In this document: positions 1-11,955 of the stretch, in pieces
How positions within the stretch are numbered: position 1 is the first letter of the stretch
Layout of the letters: each line of letters opens with the position of its first letter
Assembly (NCBI RefSeq): GCF_954871325.1
Contig: NC_088775.1
Span: 66,503,561 to 66,567,560 of the forward strand
DNA from: Gordionus sp. m RMFG-2023
Taxonomy: Eukaryota; Nematomorpha; Gordioida; Chordodea; Parachordodidae
Direction: 5' to 3'
DNA length: 64,000 bases
Notes under the pieces: model-generated
Databases searched by the model: none
Told to the model about the DNA's origin: nothing
The model's input: only the letters and a program-made list of their open reading frames with translations
Translations under genes and position numbers: made by a program

Positions 1-2100
1 CAGAGAATTAAGACGCTACAGATTATACTGAAACATGGTAAAGCTAGACGAAAGAGGATTATGGAAAATGATTTTAATATTATTCTAAAAAACGTAAGAG
101 ATGATTAAAATATAAAATTGAATAAAAATATAATAAAATTATAATGTTAAAATATTTAAAATAAGACAATATTGATAAAACAAAATTAATTGATTAATTA
201 GAAGATTATTTAGTAAAAAATTTAAGGATGATGAAATATGATGAGCACGATAAAGGGATGAAGTCGCACGTACACAGATATCAGTGGAAACCGAGATACG
301 ATAATTATGAAGATTTGAGACATACAAATAATTATGAACCAAGATATAGAAACAATTATAATCCTAGAGTTTATGATGATGATAGGGGGTATAATGGACC
401 GAGACCGTATAATAATTTTACAAGATTTAACAATAAAAATAATTATAACTACGATAACTATACATATAATAATAATGATAATTACAAATATAATGAAAAT
501 AATTATAGATATTATAGACATCAGAACGAATCGAGATACATACCTAGATACAATGATAATCAGAACAATAATCAGTCATACAAGAACAGATTTGACGTAA
601 ATAGAATGGATGATGATGACAAGGAAAATGATGATTACAAAGTTACAATATACCTTAACGATATACCGGTAGACATGCAGATCAACACCGGGTCACAATT
701 TTCGATATTGCCGATTAATATTGCTAGAAAGATAGGAATCAAAGTCTTGAATAAATCGGATACGAAACTGACTGGCTATGATGGGAGAAGAATAGAGCTG
801 CTAGGAATCGTTAAAATAAAAGTGAGATATGAAGACAAAACTCAAAACTTAGATGCTTTTGTAGTCCAAAATGACAAAATTGCAATTCTGGGAAGGACAT
901 GGATAAAAGTTTTTGGGAACATACTTAATAAAATTGTAAAAATAATCGAGGAAAATAGAGAAGTAGATAATAAAAATTATGAAGGTACATATTACAATAA
1001 AAAGCATGAAAATTATAATTATAAATATCATAATAATAAAAACTTGAATAAAATTGAATTGTGTAAATTAAATGTTAAAAAAGAAATAAATTCTTATAAA
1101 TTAGAAGAAATAAATCATTTGATAACAATTGAAGAAATAATAGTTATTAAAAACAATAATGAAATAAAAATAGAAGAAAATAATAAAATAAAAAATTTTA
1201 TAATTAATAAAAAATTTAAAAAAACTTTGAAAATGAAAATTAAAACAAAGATGATTAAATATCATAATATTGAAAGAGAGATTAGGAGTACGAAATGGAG
1301 ATCGTATGATGGAAGGAGAAGGAGAAATTTTTTTATAAAGAACAAGTTGAAGAGAAATTATGATATAAAAAAAGTGTATAAATTGAAAAATAAAGGAGTA
1401 AAATTTAAAAATAAAAATAATTTAATAATAAATAAAAAATTATAATATAAAATGAAACAATTCCAAATATTCTATTATTCTATATTCCATGATTCTTATT
1501 CTCATGATAAATTATTTATTCCATTATCATTTCAATTATTCCAAAATTATTTTATTTGAGATTTATTAATCATAATACATATTTACAAACATTGATAAAA
1601 ATGATAATGAATAATGAGATGAACAAGCTAGTGTGAAGATGATGTTCAAGCGAATGATTAGATGATAAGGATAACAAGCTAAAATTAATGAAAAGATATG
1701 ACTGAGGCTAAACAACAACAAAGGATCAAATAAAAATAAGATCGACAAGTAATGATTATACGACGAGTGAACGAGTTTTTAGAGGGGGAAGAGGTCAGGA
1801 GCAAAATCAAAATCAAGATAAAAGTACGAGATCAAGTTCAAGTTCAAAGCCAGATACGAGATCGAAATAAAATAAGTATTCAAGAGCCAAGTCGACAATA
1901 CAATTTGAGACCGAAGAGATTCATTGATTATAAATAAACTATATAAAATAAAATATAATTTTTTAGTTAAATTTGATGTTAGAAGTAAAAGGTACATGGA
2001 CTTGGAATAAATAAAGAACTTAGGGATTACCTCAATATACGATAAGAATGATGGGTACGATGAAGGGGGAAACTAAAAGAGAAGGAAATGTTATATTGTG
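1..2100 (+). mobile_element. Ty3/Gypsy LTR retrotransposon remnant
   Basis: A broken copy of an LTR retrotransposon of the same lineage as the minus-strand element that follows it. Recognisable parts in order are a gag-like end (about 1-110), an Asn/Tyr/Arg-rich linker (about 260-600), an aspartic protease (about 620-940) and an integrase-tail-like segment (about 1750-1937) ending in a basic LRP-type motif. Reverse transcriptase and most of the integrase are not recognisable. A purine tract (about 2074-2088) precedes TG at 2089, which could be the start of a 3' LTR, but I found no partner LTR in the window. The remnant looks old and incomplete, with several breaks. Confidence 0.75.
228..1445 (+). 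pseudogene. Gypsy Asn/Tyr-rich linker plus aspartic protease
   Basis: This is the readable coding part of the first Gypsy remnant. Residues 1-125 are dominated by Asn, Tyr and Arg, with no CCHC zinc knuckle. Residues about 140-235 are a retropepsin-like domain whose active-site motif reads INTGS where the neighbouring element has IDTGS, followed by the SILP and LLGRTW-like (here ILGRTW) signatures shared with that element. After about residue 240 the protein becomes Lys/Ile/Asn-rich and loses similarity to pol. The protease would process Gag-Pol in a live relative. It is a fossil and is not expected to act. Confidence 0.7.
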
Positions 2101-2869
2101 GAAATAATTTAAATAAAATCACTCGAGGTGATAATGAAATATTTTATGTAAAAGTAAAATCGATTTAAATGTAAAAGTAAAGATCAATTTAAAAGGTAAA
2201 AAAGTTTAAAAAAATGATTTATAACGATAAATTATTTTTTGTATATATTGTTATGTTTTTTTGTTATATGATAGTTTTTTGAAATTTAAATGTTATAATA
2301 AAAATAAAGATAAAAATTAAATATTTTTGGTCAATTTAAATAATAATAATGATGATATATTCAAAAATAGTTTGCTATATATATTGACAATGTAATTTAT
2401 ATAAATTGATCTTTTTAAAAAAAATTAAAAATAAAAAATTGAACATTCGTTTGTTAAGTAAATTGATTTATAAAATATAAAATTTTAATATTAGTTTATA
2501 AACAATTTGATTTAAAATATAAAAGTTGTTTTTTTAACAAAAAGAAAGAAACTGATTTATAAAATATTAGTTTACAAACAAATTGATTTAAAATATAAAA
2601 GTTGTTTTTAACAAAAAGAAATTTTAAGTTACGCCATAAATGGCTTAAGGATAAAAAAAAATAATTTTTTAAAGTTAATATTATTTAACATTTCACACTT
2701 TTTTTTAAATTTTTTTTTATTTGCCCTCTGTCTATAATTTAGTTGTATGTCATTCTTGCTCGTCAACCCCTTCGTTGATCTTTTGTACGTTTTATCTATT
2801 TAGTTCCACACACAAAATAACTAATTTTGTTTTAATATAAGGAAGAGAGAAAAAAATTTATTATCAAAT
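1938..2869. other. AT-rich flank with an imperfect tandem duplication
   Basis: No gene is seen. The region between the two Gypsy elements is extremely A+T rich. From about 2460 to 2630 an 80-90 bp unit is present twice in tandem: both copies contain GATTTATAAAATAT, then TTTAAAATATAAAAGTTGTT, then AACAAAAAGAAA. Part of the interval may be the LTR of one of the neighbouring elements, but no LTR pair could be matched. Confidence 0.45.
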
Positions 2870-4798
2870 TTAATTCATTATAAAATTTTCAAATTTTCTA
2901 GGCAACACAGTATTTCTAACTGGTCTTTGATTCTGATCATTTATTTGTACGTTTTGGTTTCTTGTTTCATCACCTCTCCTTCTAAAATTCAATGTATAAG
3001 GTGATGCATTATTATTAACATTCGCTTTAAAAACTGTTGCACCATTAGAAGAAAGTTCTACATTAGTTGATCTTCTTTTTATTTGGTCCAAGTGTCTTTT
3101 TATAATTTTGTTCCCAGTATCTATATCATACAACAAATTTCCGTTTTTGCGCATTATTGTACCTTTTTCCCAATTATTATCTTTAAAAGTTTTATACCAT
3201 ATGCTGTCTCCTATTTCTATATCCCTATCTATTGATATCTTGCGATTTAGTATATGATCTCTTTCATCCCTCGGTTTTATCAACTCCCATTTTGTCCTAA
3301 TCATTCTGGAGAACATTACTTCGCTTGGTATTTTGTTGGTCGTTGTGTTGGGTGTATTACGATAATTAAAAAGAAACTTTTCTAGAGCTATGTCTACGTC
3401 TATTTTATTATTATTTTCCATATTCCTTTTCATATTCATTTTCATTGATCTAATCATACGCTCACATTGGCCATTGGACTGTTGGTGGTGAGGTGCGGTG
3501 AGCAAGTGTTCGATTTCATGATCTTCACAAAATTTCTTGAATAATTTACTGGTAAAGTTAGTTCCATTATCACTGACTATTCTATTAGGTATACCAAATA
3601 AACTTATTATTTTCATCAATTCTTTAATCGTTGATTCCGTAGTTGTGTTTCTCATTCTCCTAATAATAGGAAATTTGCTGAAGGCGTCAACACATACCAT
3701 AAAATTATTATCTTTGAACTCTGCAAAGTCTATGTGTACGCGCTCGAATACTTTCGTTGCTGTTTCCCATGGGTTTTGAATATTATGAGGATTGTCTGCG
3801 TATTTATTGCAAGCATCGCAATTCTTTACCTCCTGATCTATTTCTGCATTTAAACCAGGCCACCACAGATACTCTCTCGCTAATGATTTTGTTTTTCCAG
3901 CACCGAGATGCCCATTATGCAACTCTTGCAAAATCTCTTTTCTCATACTTTTCGGTATTATGATCCTATTCTCTTTAAAAAGGCAACCTTTGATTAAACT
4001 CAATTCCAATACCATATTTTTATACGTTTTGTTCTTTATCTGCTCATGATTCCTTATATCATTAATTACTTCCATTAGTTCGTGATCAATATTAGTTTCT
4101 TTAACTATTCTTTTAAAATTTATTGGTGTGTCCCAAAAATTGTCATCAATTATTTCGTCATCTAACTTTTGTACCATCTCTTCTGTATTCATTAGTGGTA
4201 ATCTGGACAAACAGTCTGGTACAATATTTCGTTTCCCAGGTCTGTGAACTATCGTAAAGTCATGCGCTCCCATAGCCAAGTTCCATTTTTGGAGTCGCAT
4301 TGATATGGAAGAATTGTCCTTGAGTCCCTTCGTAAATATATACACGAGTGGCTTGTGGTCGGTAATTATTACAAATCTTGTGCCTATTAAATACTCCTGG
4401 AATTTTTTAACCGCGTAAATTACCGACAAAGCTTCTCTTTCGATATTGGTATAATTTAACTCTGATTTCAATAGTGCTCTTGACGCGAAAGCGATGGGTT
4501 TTTCTTTGCCATCACCCTCAATATGAAATAAAACTGCGCCTAACCCTTTCTTTGAAGCATCAGTTGCAATGCCCACTGGTAGATCCGGGTTATAAAAATT
4601 TAACGTAGGCGGAGTGCTTATGAGTTTTTTTAGGTAATCAAAGCTTTCTTGATGTGTACTATCCCATGACCACTTGTCTTTATTTACTATTTTGTATAAG
4701 GGATCGGCGATGTCAGCAAAATTGCACAGAAATTTTCGATAATAGCTCGCCATCCCCAAAAAAGTTGCCAACTCTTCTTTTGTCTTAGGTTCCGGCAT
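2870..4798 (-). pseudogene. Gypsy RNase H and integrase part
   Basis: About 642 residues. The N-terminus (PKTKEELATFLGMASYYRKF) is the thumb/connection region of a Gypsy reverse transcriptase. RNase H follows at about 80-200 with ATDASKKGLGAVLF and the FVIITDHKPL block. The integrase has the HHCC zinc domain at about 295-340 (HNGHLGAGKT, then CDACNK) and a D,D35E core at about 350-500 (VDAFSKFP, VSDNGTNF, then the QSNGQCER block). A GPY/F-like tail precedes a basic end with PRKFENF. This is the part that would insert cDNA into the host genome. The order protease-RT-RNase H-integrase distinguishes it from Copia and BEL elements. Confidence 0.88.
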
Positions 4799-4860
4799 AT
4801 TAGAAATAGCCTTTATTTTATCTGCGTTCGGATGGATTCCATTGTCGTCTATATCGTGAC

Positions 4861-6768
4861 CTAGAAACCGTAGTTTTTTTTAAGAAATATACTCTTTGTG
4901 AAGTTTGGTGTAAGCCCATACTTTGATATTTTGTCAAGTACCATTTTTATGTTGTTCACGTGAGCTTCATCATCCTCCCCAGTAATCAATAAGTCATCAA
5001 TATAAAACACGACGTCTTTCATGTTCCCGAAAATGTTATCCATGGTTTGTTGAAATATTGCTGACGAAGTTTTTAATCCAAACGGAAGTCTTGTAAACCT
5101 GAAATAGCCTTTATGAGTTGAAATAGTGAGAAAGTCTCTTGATTCTTTGTGTATTGGAACTTGAAGAAATGCATTTTTAAAGTCGATCTTTGTAAATTTC
5201 TTGCCTTTCGATAACTTTGCCATAAGGTCATTAATGCGTGGAATTGGGTACTTGAAATCCTCTAACGCAGGATTAATAGTATTCTTGAAGTCAACACATA
5301 GCCGAATTGAACCATCGCTCTTGACAACAGGAGTGAGAGGACTGGCCCATCTTACCTCTTCAACAGGTTCGATTATTTTGTCGCTTATCCACTTCTGTAG
5401 TTCTTTTGTAACCAATTCCATTTTAGAATAAGGTACACGCCTGGGAGGTATGATTTTCGGTGTAGCACCTTGTTTTAGATGTAGTTTGACATAATTGCGT
5501 AGTATTGGTTTCTTGCTAAGTTTTGACTCGCATTGTTTGATCAGTTCTTGAATAGTATTGTCATAATCTTCTTCGACTAAGTTTACAAATCTATCTAGTA
5601 TATTTCTAAAGACTGCTATCCAGGTCCTTCCTAACAGTGCAATCTTATCACTCTGGACTACATAAGCAGTTAAGATTTGACTTTTGTCTTCGAATTTTGC
5701 CTTGACTTTGGTAGTTCCTAAAACATTTATTGTGTTTCCATCATAACCAGTTAATTTAATATCTGATTTATTTAAGATTTTTACTCCAATCTTTTTCGCG
5801 ATATGAATCGGTAGAATACTATACTTTGACCCGGTGTCGATCTGCATCAAAATAGGCATCTCATTCAAATATACCGTGACCTTGTAAGCATCGTTAGCTG
5901 TGTAATTATTATCGGTATCCATATTGTTTATGTCTAAATTGTCTAAATTGTATAAATTATATTCTTTTCTTTCTAGTTTGTCATTATCATCTTCTTTTAT
6001 CTCTTCTATATTAACAGTGTTTACTTTATTTGTATATCGTGATTGATTATTGTCGTTGTTATGATATTTATAATTGCATACTTGATTAGTTCCTCGATTC
6101 CCAATATTATGATTATCATTATATCTTTGAATACATCTTGAATCGTTATAATGTCTGTTATATCTGTAATTATAATCATTATTAAATCTATTATTATTAT
6201 AGTCATTTTTAATATAACTAGTTCTATTATCAAATCTCGAAGAATTATTGTACGATCCTGGATAGTTTGCTCTGACGTTGTAATAATTCGCGTTATAATT
6301 CTGATATCTAGGGTTGTAATTATTTCCTTGGTAACTGGGGTTATAATTATTTCCTTGATAAATATTTCTTTGAAAGTCATGGCCTCTTGCTGTCCATCGT
6401 TGTCTGTTATCGTAATTAGATTGTAAATTTCGTCGTTCATCATGGTCTCCATATCTCACCAATTGTTTATTTTCTTCTGTTTTCCTGCCTCTTTGCCTTT
6501 CTATATGTTTCACGGTTGTATCATTTTCTGTTTTTTCGTTTAAAGAAATATTTTCAACTTTAGTAATTATATTTTCTTTTAATTCTAACTCTTCAAAATC
6601 ATCTCTTAAAGTAAGAACTTCTTCTAATGTAATGTTTTCTTTTAATGTAATTTTCTGCCTAATATTTTTGCTGATTGACGAAATTTTTACTTTTTCAATA
6701 ACTCTACTATCACTTAGCAAACATTCATTTTCTTCATTTTTGGCATCGCGTTTGATAAATAACGCCAT
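4861..6768 (-). pseudogene. Gypsy Gag-like linker, protease and reverse transcriptase part
   Basis: About 635 residues. Residues 1-110 are Glu/Lys-rich and may be the end of Gag. Residues about 110-260 are a low-complexity Asn/Tyr/Arg segment with repeated NNYNP-like units, which could bind RNA; no CCHC knuckle is visible. The aspartic protease (about 290-390) has IDTGS and LLGRTW. The reverse transcriptase (about 430-635) shows SPLTPVVKSDGSIRLCVDF, the KIDFKNAF metal-binding Asp, LPFGL and the YIDD box. In a live relative this part would cleave the polyprotein and copy RNA to DNA in a cytoplasmic particle. Confidence 0.85.
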
Positions 6769-6933
6769 GATATCTTCTTTTATCTCTCCTAAAGATAACC
6801 TTTAAAATTCGGCCTTGACAGCTTGGGTATATTTAGCTCCACCTGAAGCTGTTTTACCCACCATCTTAACACACCAATCAATTTTCGAACCTTTAATTAA
6901 AAATTTTTTAAAATAATCTTATCAAACCCCCCT

Positions 6934-7563
6934 TTGGAGTATATTCAACTATTACAGAATGCTGACTGTACTAGTGGGTATGAATGGTTGGAAGCATTAC
7001 CAAGTCGTAACATGGGTAACCTCTTATCGGATGAACAATTAAGAGATGCCATAGGCCATCGACTTGGATGTAACATAGTTCAACCACATACATGCATCAA
7101 ATGTAAAATATTAGTTGACTCCAAAGGGATACATGGTCTAAATTGTATATATAGTCAAGGCAGACATGCAAGGCATACAGCAATTAATTTAGGTATTAGC
7201 CGTTCTCTTACCAGAGCCCGAATACCAAACATCCTGGAGCCTACGAATTTATCATTAGATGATGGCTTAACTTCCGTGCCTTGGTCTTTAGGGTAATCCT
7301 TAATTTGGGACTTCAAATGCGTTTCTTCTTTTCCAAAAGATTTAAATTCTAATCCGGTTGATATAGCAGAGAGAAAAAAAAATTAAATATTCAAAATTAA
7401 CAAATTATATTTTTATACCAATCGTTATCTCTTCCCCTGGAGATATGTCAAGCGGAACTTTAAAATTTTTAAAAAATATAGGCGACAAGATAAGAGCCCT
7501 TACATCAGAACCTAAAGAATATTTTTTTAAAACAAAATCTACAAATTACTATTTTAAAATATA
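6934..7563 (+). pseudogene. LINE-type restriction-like endonuclease tail, decayed copy 1
   Basis: The product resembles a C-terminal domain found in many uncharacterised animal retroelement proteins. It starts with a SGYEWLEALPSRNMG block, then RLGCNI, then a zinc-binding-like PHTCIKC...HGLNC, then GRHARH...N. The next conserved block should hold an RPDG motif, but this copy has DDGLTSVPW with KRPD missing. Past the stop at 7294-7296 the same frame continues with LIWDFKC, DIAERKKN, FIPIVISS and the GDKIRALTSEPKEYFF block up to 7563. In R2-like LINEs an RPD...D pattern forms a PD-(D/E)XK nuclease that nicks target DNA; I infer that role here. It is 5'-truncated, lacks a recognisable RT, and has at least one nonsense codon. 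It lies head-to-tail with nothing and opposes the Gypsy element. Confidence 0.6.
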
Positions 7564-8654
7564 ATTATTCATGTTTTTTGGGAACTTGTAGTCCCACCCC
7601 CTTTTTTATAGAATAAGGTTTTTATTTTATTTTATATTTGATATGCTAATTTTCATATAATTTTATTTGATAGATTATAATAATGAAGTTCATAAATTAA
7701 AAAAAATAAAATAAAATAAATAATTATCTTATTAAAACATGAAATGACAAATTAACCCTAAACAATATTATGTATATCCCGAACCTAGGCTTAGTGAAAA
7801 TTAAACAAAACAATATTTATAAAATAAACGAATTGGATACCTAGTCTCTGTGATATTAGGCAAAATATAATTATAAGCTAAGGTAATGATAATGGCCGTC
7901 TCAGATTTTTTATTTTGGCCCAGATTTATAAATTCATATCATTTTTTGACCCGGATCTGCAAAATATTTTTTAAATTCTAATTTTCTATAATATTTGAGG
8001 TTTTAAATAATTGAAAGTTAAATAAATCTAGTTCAACTTTACACATTTTCATCATAGACATTTATAATCAAATTTTTATTTTTAAAAAAATTTATTTTTT
8101 AAATTATTAATCATTTCTATGAAGTTTTTAAAAATATATTAAAAATTTATATATCAGTTAGAGATAAGAGGCTTTTCTTGATAATTTTTAGAATAATATA
8201 AAATATATTGTGTTTTATGCTACAAATTTGATATTTATCATTAGTTGGCAAAAATAAATAGTATGACTTTTACTAACTCCTAAATAGTGCCCTTTTTTGT
8301 TTTTTATGCTAATGATGGGCTATTAAATGATATAAATAAATTCTGTTGCTAAATAGGAAATTTGCAATATAACCTGGTCTCCTCCATTTGATAAAAATTA
8401 CTTTACTGAAAATGCCTACTATAAAAATTTAACTGGCTGAATATAAAATCTAAAACTTGCTAAATTATATTTTTTACTGCCCTATTTAAATTAAATACTG
8501 TCAAAAGTAATGAAAAATACTGAAAATATTAATAAAAAAGTACCAATTTCAGAGGTGATTAGCAGCCCTGAGTATTATATATTTCACAATTATTATTTTT
8601 CTTATGAATTATTTTAAAAATTTACAGAGAAGAAATAATTATATTTTTATTTTA
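7564..8654. repeat. Unassigned AT-rich DNA with a diverged dispersed repeat
   Basis: No gene is seen. The part from about 8220 to 8600 resembles 16540-17060 on the same strand: both have AAATTTGATATTTA near the start, TCTTAAATAG/TCCTAAATAG-like words, TAATGATGGGCT/TAATGAGGCTGT and AAATGAT in the same order. I read these as two old copies of one dispersed repeat, class unknown. The rest of the interval shows nothing beyond A+T runs. Confidence 0.35.
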
Positions 8655-9957
8655 TTAAAATGATATAGAAGAAAGTATATGTTCTCCAATTGAAGAGAGA
8701 AAATTAGGTAAGTCCTTACTCTCTTCTAAACCAATAAATAAATTTTTCAAAATATTTTGTTTTGCCGCTGAATTCATTCCATGTTTCAGGTAAAACAATG
8801 ACTCTACTTGCTTTTGCGAGTTTCTCCCATTACTTAACTCTCCATTCACATAATTTTTATCAAAATATAACAATAATTCTCTGTTTTTATCCTATGCAAA
8901 CGTCTTTAAATACTCCACCCCTCGTTTGACATCATTTACAGGTAAGAATGCTAATCCGTCGATCATTGCTACAAATAAGCATAATGATGGATCATTACGA
9001 AATGTTGATTCTAATCCTAATTTTAGAATCTTCCTATGGGTAGATTGAGTTAGAACTTAGAAACATCTTCGGATGGTGATATCTCTACCTAAAAGTTGAA
9101 AAAATAAATAGATTTAACTTATATAAGTTTTATTTAATATTTATGCTTTTATTAATTTTCAATAATCACAAAATTGTTTTTAATTTCTTGACGCTCATGT
9201 TTACTATTTAATTAAAATATCTTAGTTTTTCAACAGTGGTTAAAGGATAACAAACAATTTTGTGTTTATACTCGAAAATAATTCCTAAAAACATCAGGAA
9301 AAGAAAAATAAGAAATTTAAAATAATATCGAGGTCCACCGGTCCAAAATACATTTTAAAATCAAGGTCCTTTCATATTTTAACAATATATAGATATAATT
9401 AAATCATTAAAAGAAACCTAGAGTATTTTCGACCGCATTGATCACGGCTTTTTCAAAATCCATATTGTGGGATCTATCACTAAATTCAGTTCTTGGGCTT
9501 TTTCGAGTAAATATTTAAAAATTTCTTCATACGTTGATGACGACTTTGTAACAAAAATATGCCACAGTAACAAACAGCTTTTTAAAGGATATCCTAATTA
9601 CATATGGTTGCAAAAAAATGAGGATTTAAAATTCCGTCTATATACCAAGACTTGGTTTTGGCTAACATCTTAAGCATATGATCGGTGGCAAATATAATTA
9701 TTCGTTCATTTGAATCTCTGTCATTACCATGCACAAGAATTCTCTCGTTCGTGGGAGATTTTGTTGAGTCCAATCCTCTAATATTAAAAGATATTTTCAA
9801 AATAATAATAAGTTATTTATAAGCTTAAATATGACTTAACCTGAGAGACTTAATTCTTCCAATGCGGTCGAAATAAGAGGAAACCTCTTTATTTTGTGAT
9901 TTCTAAGTGTCCACTTGATGCTATCCTCATTCGGAAGTCATTCGGGAGATAATTTAG
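8655..9957 (-). pseudogene. MULE-type transposase, decayed
   Basis: Reading the minus strand from about 9957 downward gives blocks in the order expected of a Mutator-like (MULE) transposase: LRNHKIKRFPLIS, then RILVHGNDRDSNERIIIFAT with DHMLKMLAKTKSWYIDGIL, then GYPLKSCLLLWHIFVTKS and TYEEIFKYLLEKAQELNL with DP near the second catalytic Asp, then DPSLCLFVAMIDGLAF and LLLYFDKNYVNG at the end. In the family, W-x-DGTF carries the first catalytic Asp; here WYIDGIL keeps that Asp. The copy is broken by several stops and frameshifts, for example within 9440-9600 and near 8890. It would have cut and pasted DNA in the nucleus. Its terminal inverted repeats were not found. Confidence 0.62.
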
Positions 9958-10506
9958 ACATTTTCTCTTAGTATATTTGGCAATGATTTTGATTTGTTTC
10001 AGAGCATTTCTTTTCATCGTACTTATAGCTTTTCAATTTTATATTCATTTGGGTTTATAATAAATATGAGGCATGCATATAATCAAATGAATAATCATTT
10101 TTATTGTCAAAATAACTGGGCATTTTTGAGCATTATATAATGTACATTTGTATCTTTTAAAATTTATCGTAGTTTTATGATAATTGTAGGAATAGCCTTC
10201 ATGAAAAATTTTAGCATGCTTATTTTACGGAAGAACAAACATAAAAAAAATAAATTTATTAAAATTATCAAAAATATTTAAAATGTTAAGTAAATTTTAT
10301 TAAAAGTAATAAAATAAAAATAAAAATCGTTGGATTCAAATTACAAACAATATACCACCCAAATATATAAATTTATAGATTCTTAAACATAACTTTCCTT
10401 TCAACGTTAAATAAAATAATAATTACAAGGAAAACTGGGATTATGTAATAACATTTCCGGAGTTGAAAATATTTCAAATAAAATAAGCTTATATTTTAAG
10501 ATTATA
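9958..10506. other. Unassigned AT-rich DNA
   Basis: No gene, RNA or clear repeat is seen between the MULE remnant and the hAT element. The sequence may belong to the 5' side of the MULE element, but I cannot identify an inverted end. Confidence 0.4.
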
Positions 10507-10925
10507 GTCCCTCCTAGAGGTCTGCATCGGGCGGGTTTTTGGATTAATAGCCCGCCCACCCAATGTTTAAAAAAAAATTTAACCCGCCCGCCCAACCCGC
10601 CCATAGTTTTCAAAAATATATATACCCACCCGCCCCGCCCATTTGTCTAAAATTTCTTACCAGCCCGCCCATTAGTCTAAAATTTTTTACCCGCCCGCCC
10701 ATTATTTATAAAATATTTTAACCCAAGTCCACTTATAAAATTTAATAATGGCCATTCTTTCAATTTTTTAAGCATCTAATAAAAATATTCCAGCATTACA
10801 CTTCTACAAAAAGTTTTTAATTTAGGAAATTAAATTAAGCATAAAAAAATGTTCAATTTAAATTATGAACAATTTATTTGATCAAATAGAATATTTATGA
10901 AATAAATATAAATATAAAATTGTTA

Positions 10926-11160
10926 TTATATGTAATTATAATGCAAAAATAATAATGAATCGACATTTTCTGGATTCAAACACGTTCTTCTTTGTTCTAA
11001 AAACCTTCCAGCAATGCTAAATCCTCGTTCAGAAGAAGCACTAGTTGCAGGAATTGCCAATATTTTTCTTGATAATCTTGATAGCTTTGGCAAATCTCTT
11101 TTCGTTTCCACCAAAGTAGGATATCCGACTGAAGTATATCCACTTCCTCAAGTGAGATCC
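10926..11160 (-). pseudogene. hAT transposase C-terminal dimerisation domain
   Basis: The minus strand encodes the classic hAT C-terminal block: EEVDILQSDILLWWKRKE in one frame, and then, one frame over, LSRLSRKILAIPATSASSER followed by GFSIAGRFLEQRRTCLNPEN and VDSLLFLHYN. The IPATSASSERGFS-AG motif and the ENV..L.FL end are diagnostic of the hAT dimerisation region, which lets transposase monomers pair on DNA. A frameshift near 11090-11110 separates the two blocks. Upstream the frame runs into inverted Gypsy-derived sequence, so the catalytic core is absent. It lies inside an element with hAT ends and is probably what is left of that element's own transposase. Confidence 0.85.
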
Positions 11161-11238
11161 GGATGTCCCGTATGCAATATATGTAAAACTCTTTTTTGAA
11201 GTGAGTACGAAGATTAATCTGCCATTCCAAAATAAAAT
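11157..11238. repeat. Left arm of an ~80-bp inverted repeat
   Basis: The arm pairs with 11872-11955: CCGTATGCAATATATG, AAACTCTTTTTTGAAGTGAG and ATTAATCTGCCATTCCAAAA on the plus strand here recur on the minus strand there with few differences. Both arms derive from the integrase zinc-domain region of the Gypsy fragment. Confidence 0.85.
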
Positions 11239-11871
11239 AGCGTGCTATTTTCGTAATCGTTTCATGCTATTCGGAATAGTAACAGAACAAAATACTATAC
11301 AATTTTATAAACCAGACCTCGAGTTAATATTAGAAACAGATGCATCTAATCAAAGATTTGGAGCTGTATTCATGCAAAAATATGATAATGGTAACGAATT
11401 TCCAATAGCTTATACCTCAAGAACTTTACAAGACGCTGAAAAGAATTATTCTAGAATAGACAAAGAAGCAAAAGCAATAATAAACGGCGTAGAAAAATCT
11501 CATTACTATTTGTATGGACAAATTGAAAATTTAAACAGACCACAAACCTTTAATAAAGATATATGGTAATAACAGAGATTTAAGCTCATTAACAAACCAA
11601 AGATTATTACGTTGGGTTTATAAATTATCTGCATATGATTATAATATAATGTACAAGTATGGTGCTAATAATATAATTACAGATGCTTTATTGCGAAACC
11701 CAATAGAGAAAAATGATGATAGAATAACAAGTGAACATAAAACAGTGAAATATATAAGAAATCTTACTTATGACACATTAACTCTATCAAGAAAAGAAAT
11801 GGTACAAATATACAAAATCAGATTTACAAGCTTTTAGAACAAGAATAGATGAAATAGAAAATGATGACGGT

Positions 11872-11955
11872 ATTTTATTTTGGAATGGCAGATTAATCAT
11901 TCCGTACTCACTTCAAAAAAGAGTTTTGCATATATTGCATACGGGGCATCCGGGT
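11872..11955. repeat. Right arm of the ~80-bp inverted repeat
   Basis: Partner of 11157-11238. This arm is the one in frame with the rest of the Gypsy fragment (the ILHTGHPG block follows directly), so it is probably the original and the left arm the inverted duplicate. Confidence 0.85.

Larger units (their letters stand above)
2860..6775 (-). mobile_element. Ty3/Gypsy (K02A2.6-like) retrotransposon internal region
   Basis: A minus-strand Ty3/Gypsy internal region with protease, reverse transcriptase, RNase H and integrase in the canonical Gypsy order. This is the best preserved element in the window: the coding region reads as two long stretches and carries about one break. No flanking LTR pair was found on either side, so it is either trimmed or its LTRs have diverged beyond recognition by eye. 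Good preservation of pol motifs suggests it is younger than the plus-strand remnant next to it, with which it shares the Asn/Tyr-rich linker and protease. Confidence 0.88.

Noticed and set aside
222-521. Ile-rich minus-strand frame
   Set aside because: It is the shadow of the Asn/Tyr-rich coding segment of the Gypsy remnant.
6021-6452. Frames opposite or overlapping the Gypsy linker, rich in Ile and Thr
   Set aside because: They arise from the low-complexity AAT/TAT-rich DNA of the linker read in other frames or on the other strand.
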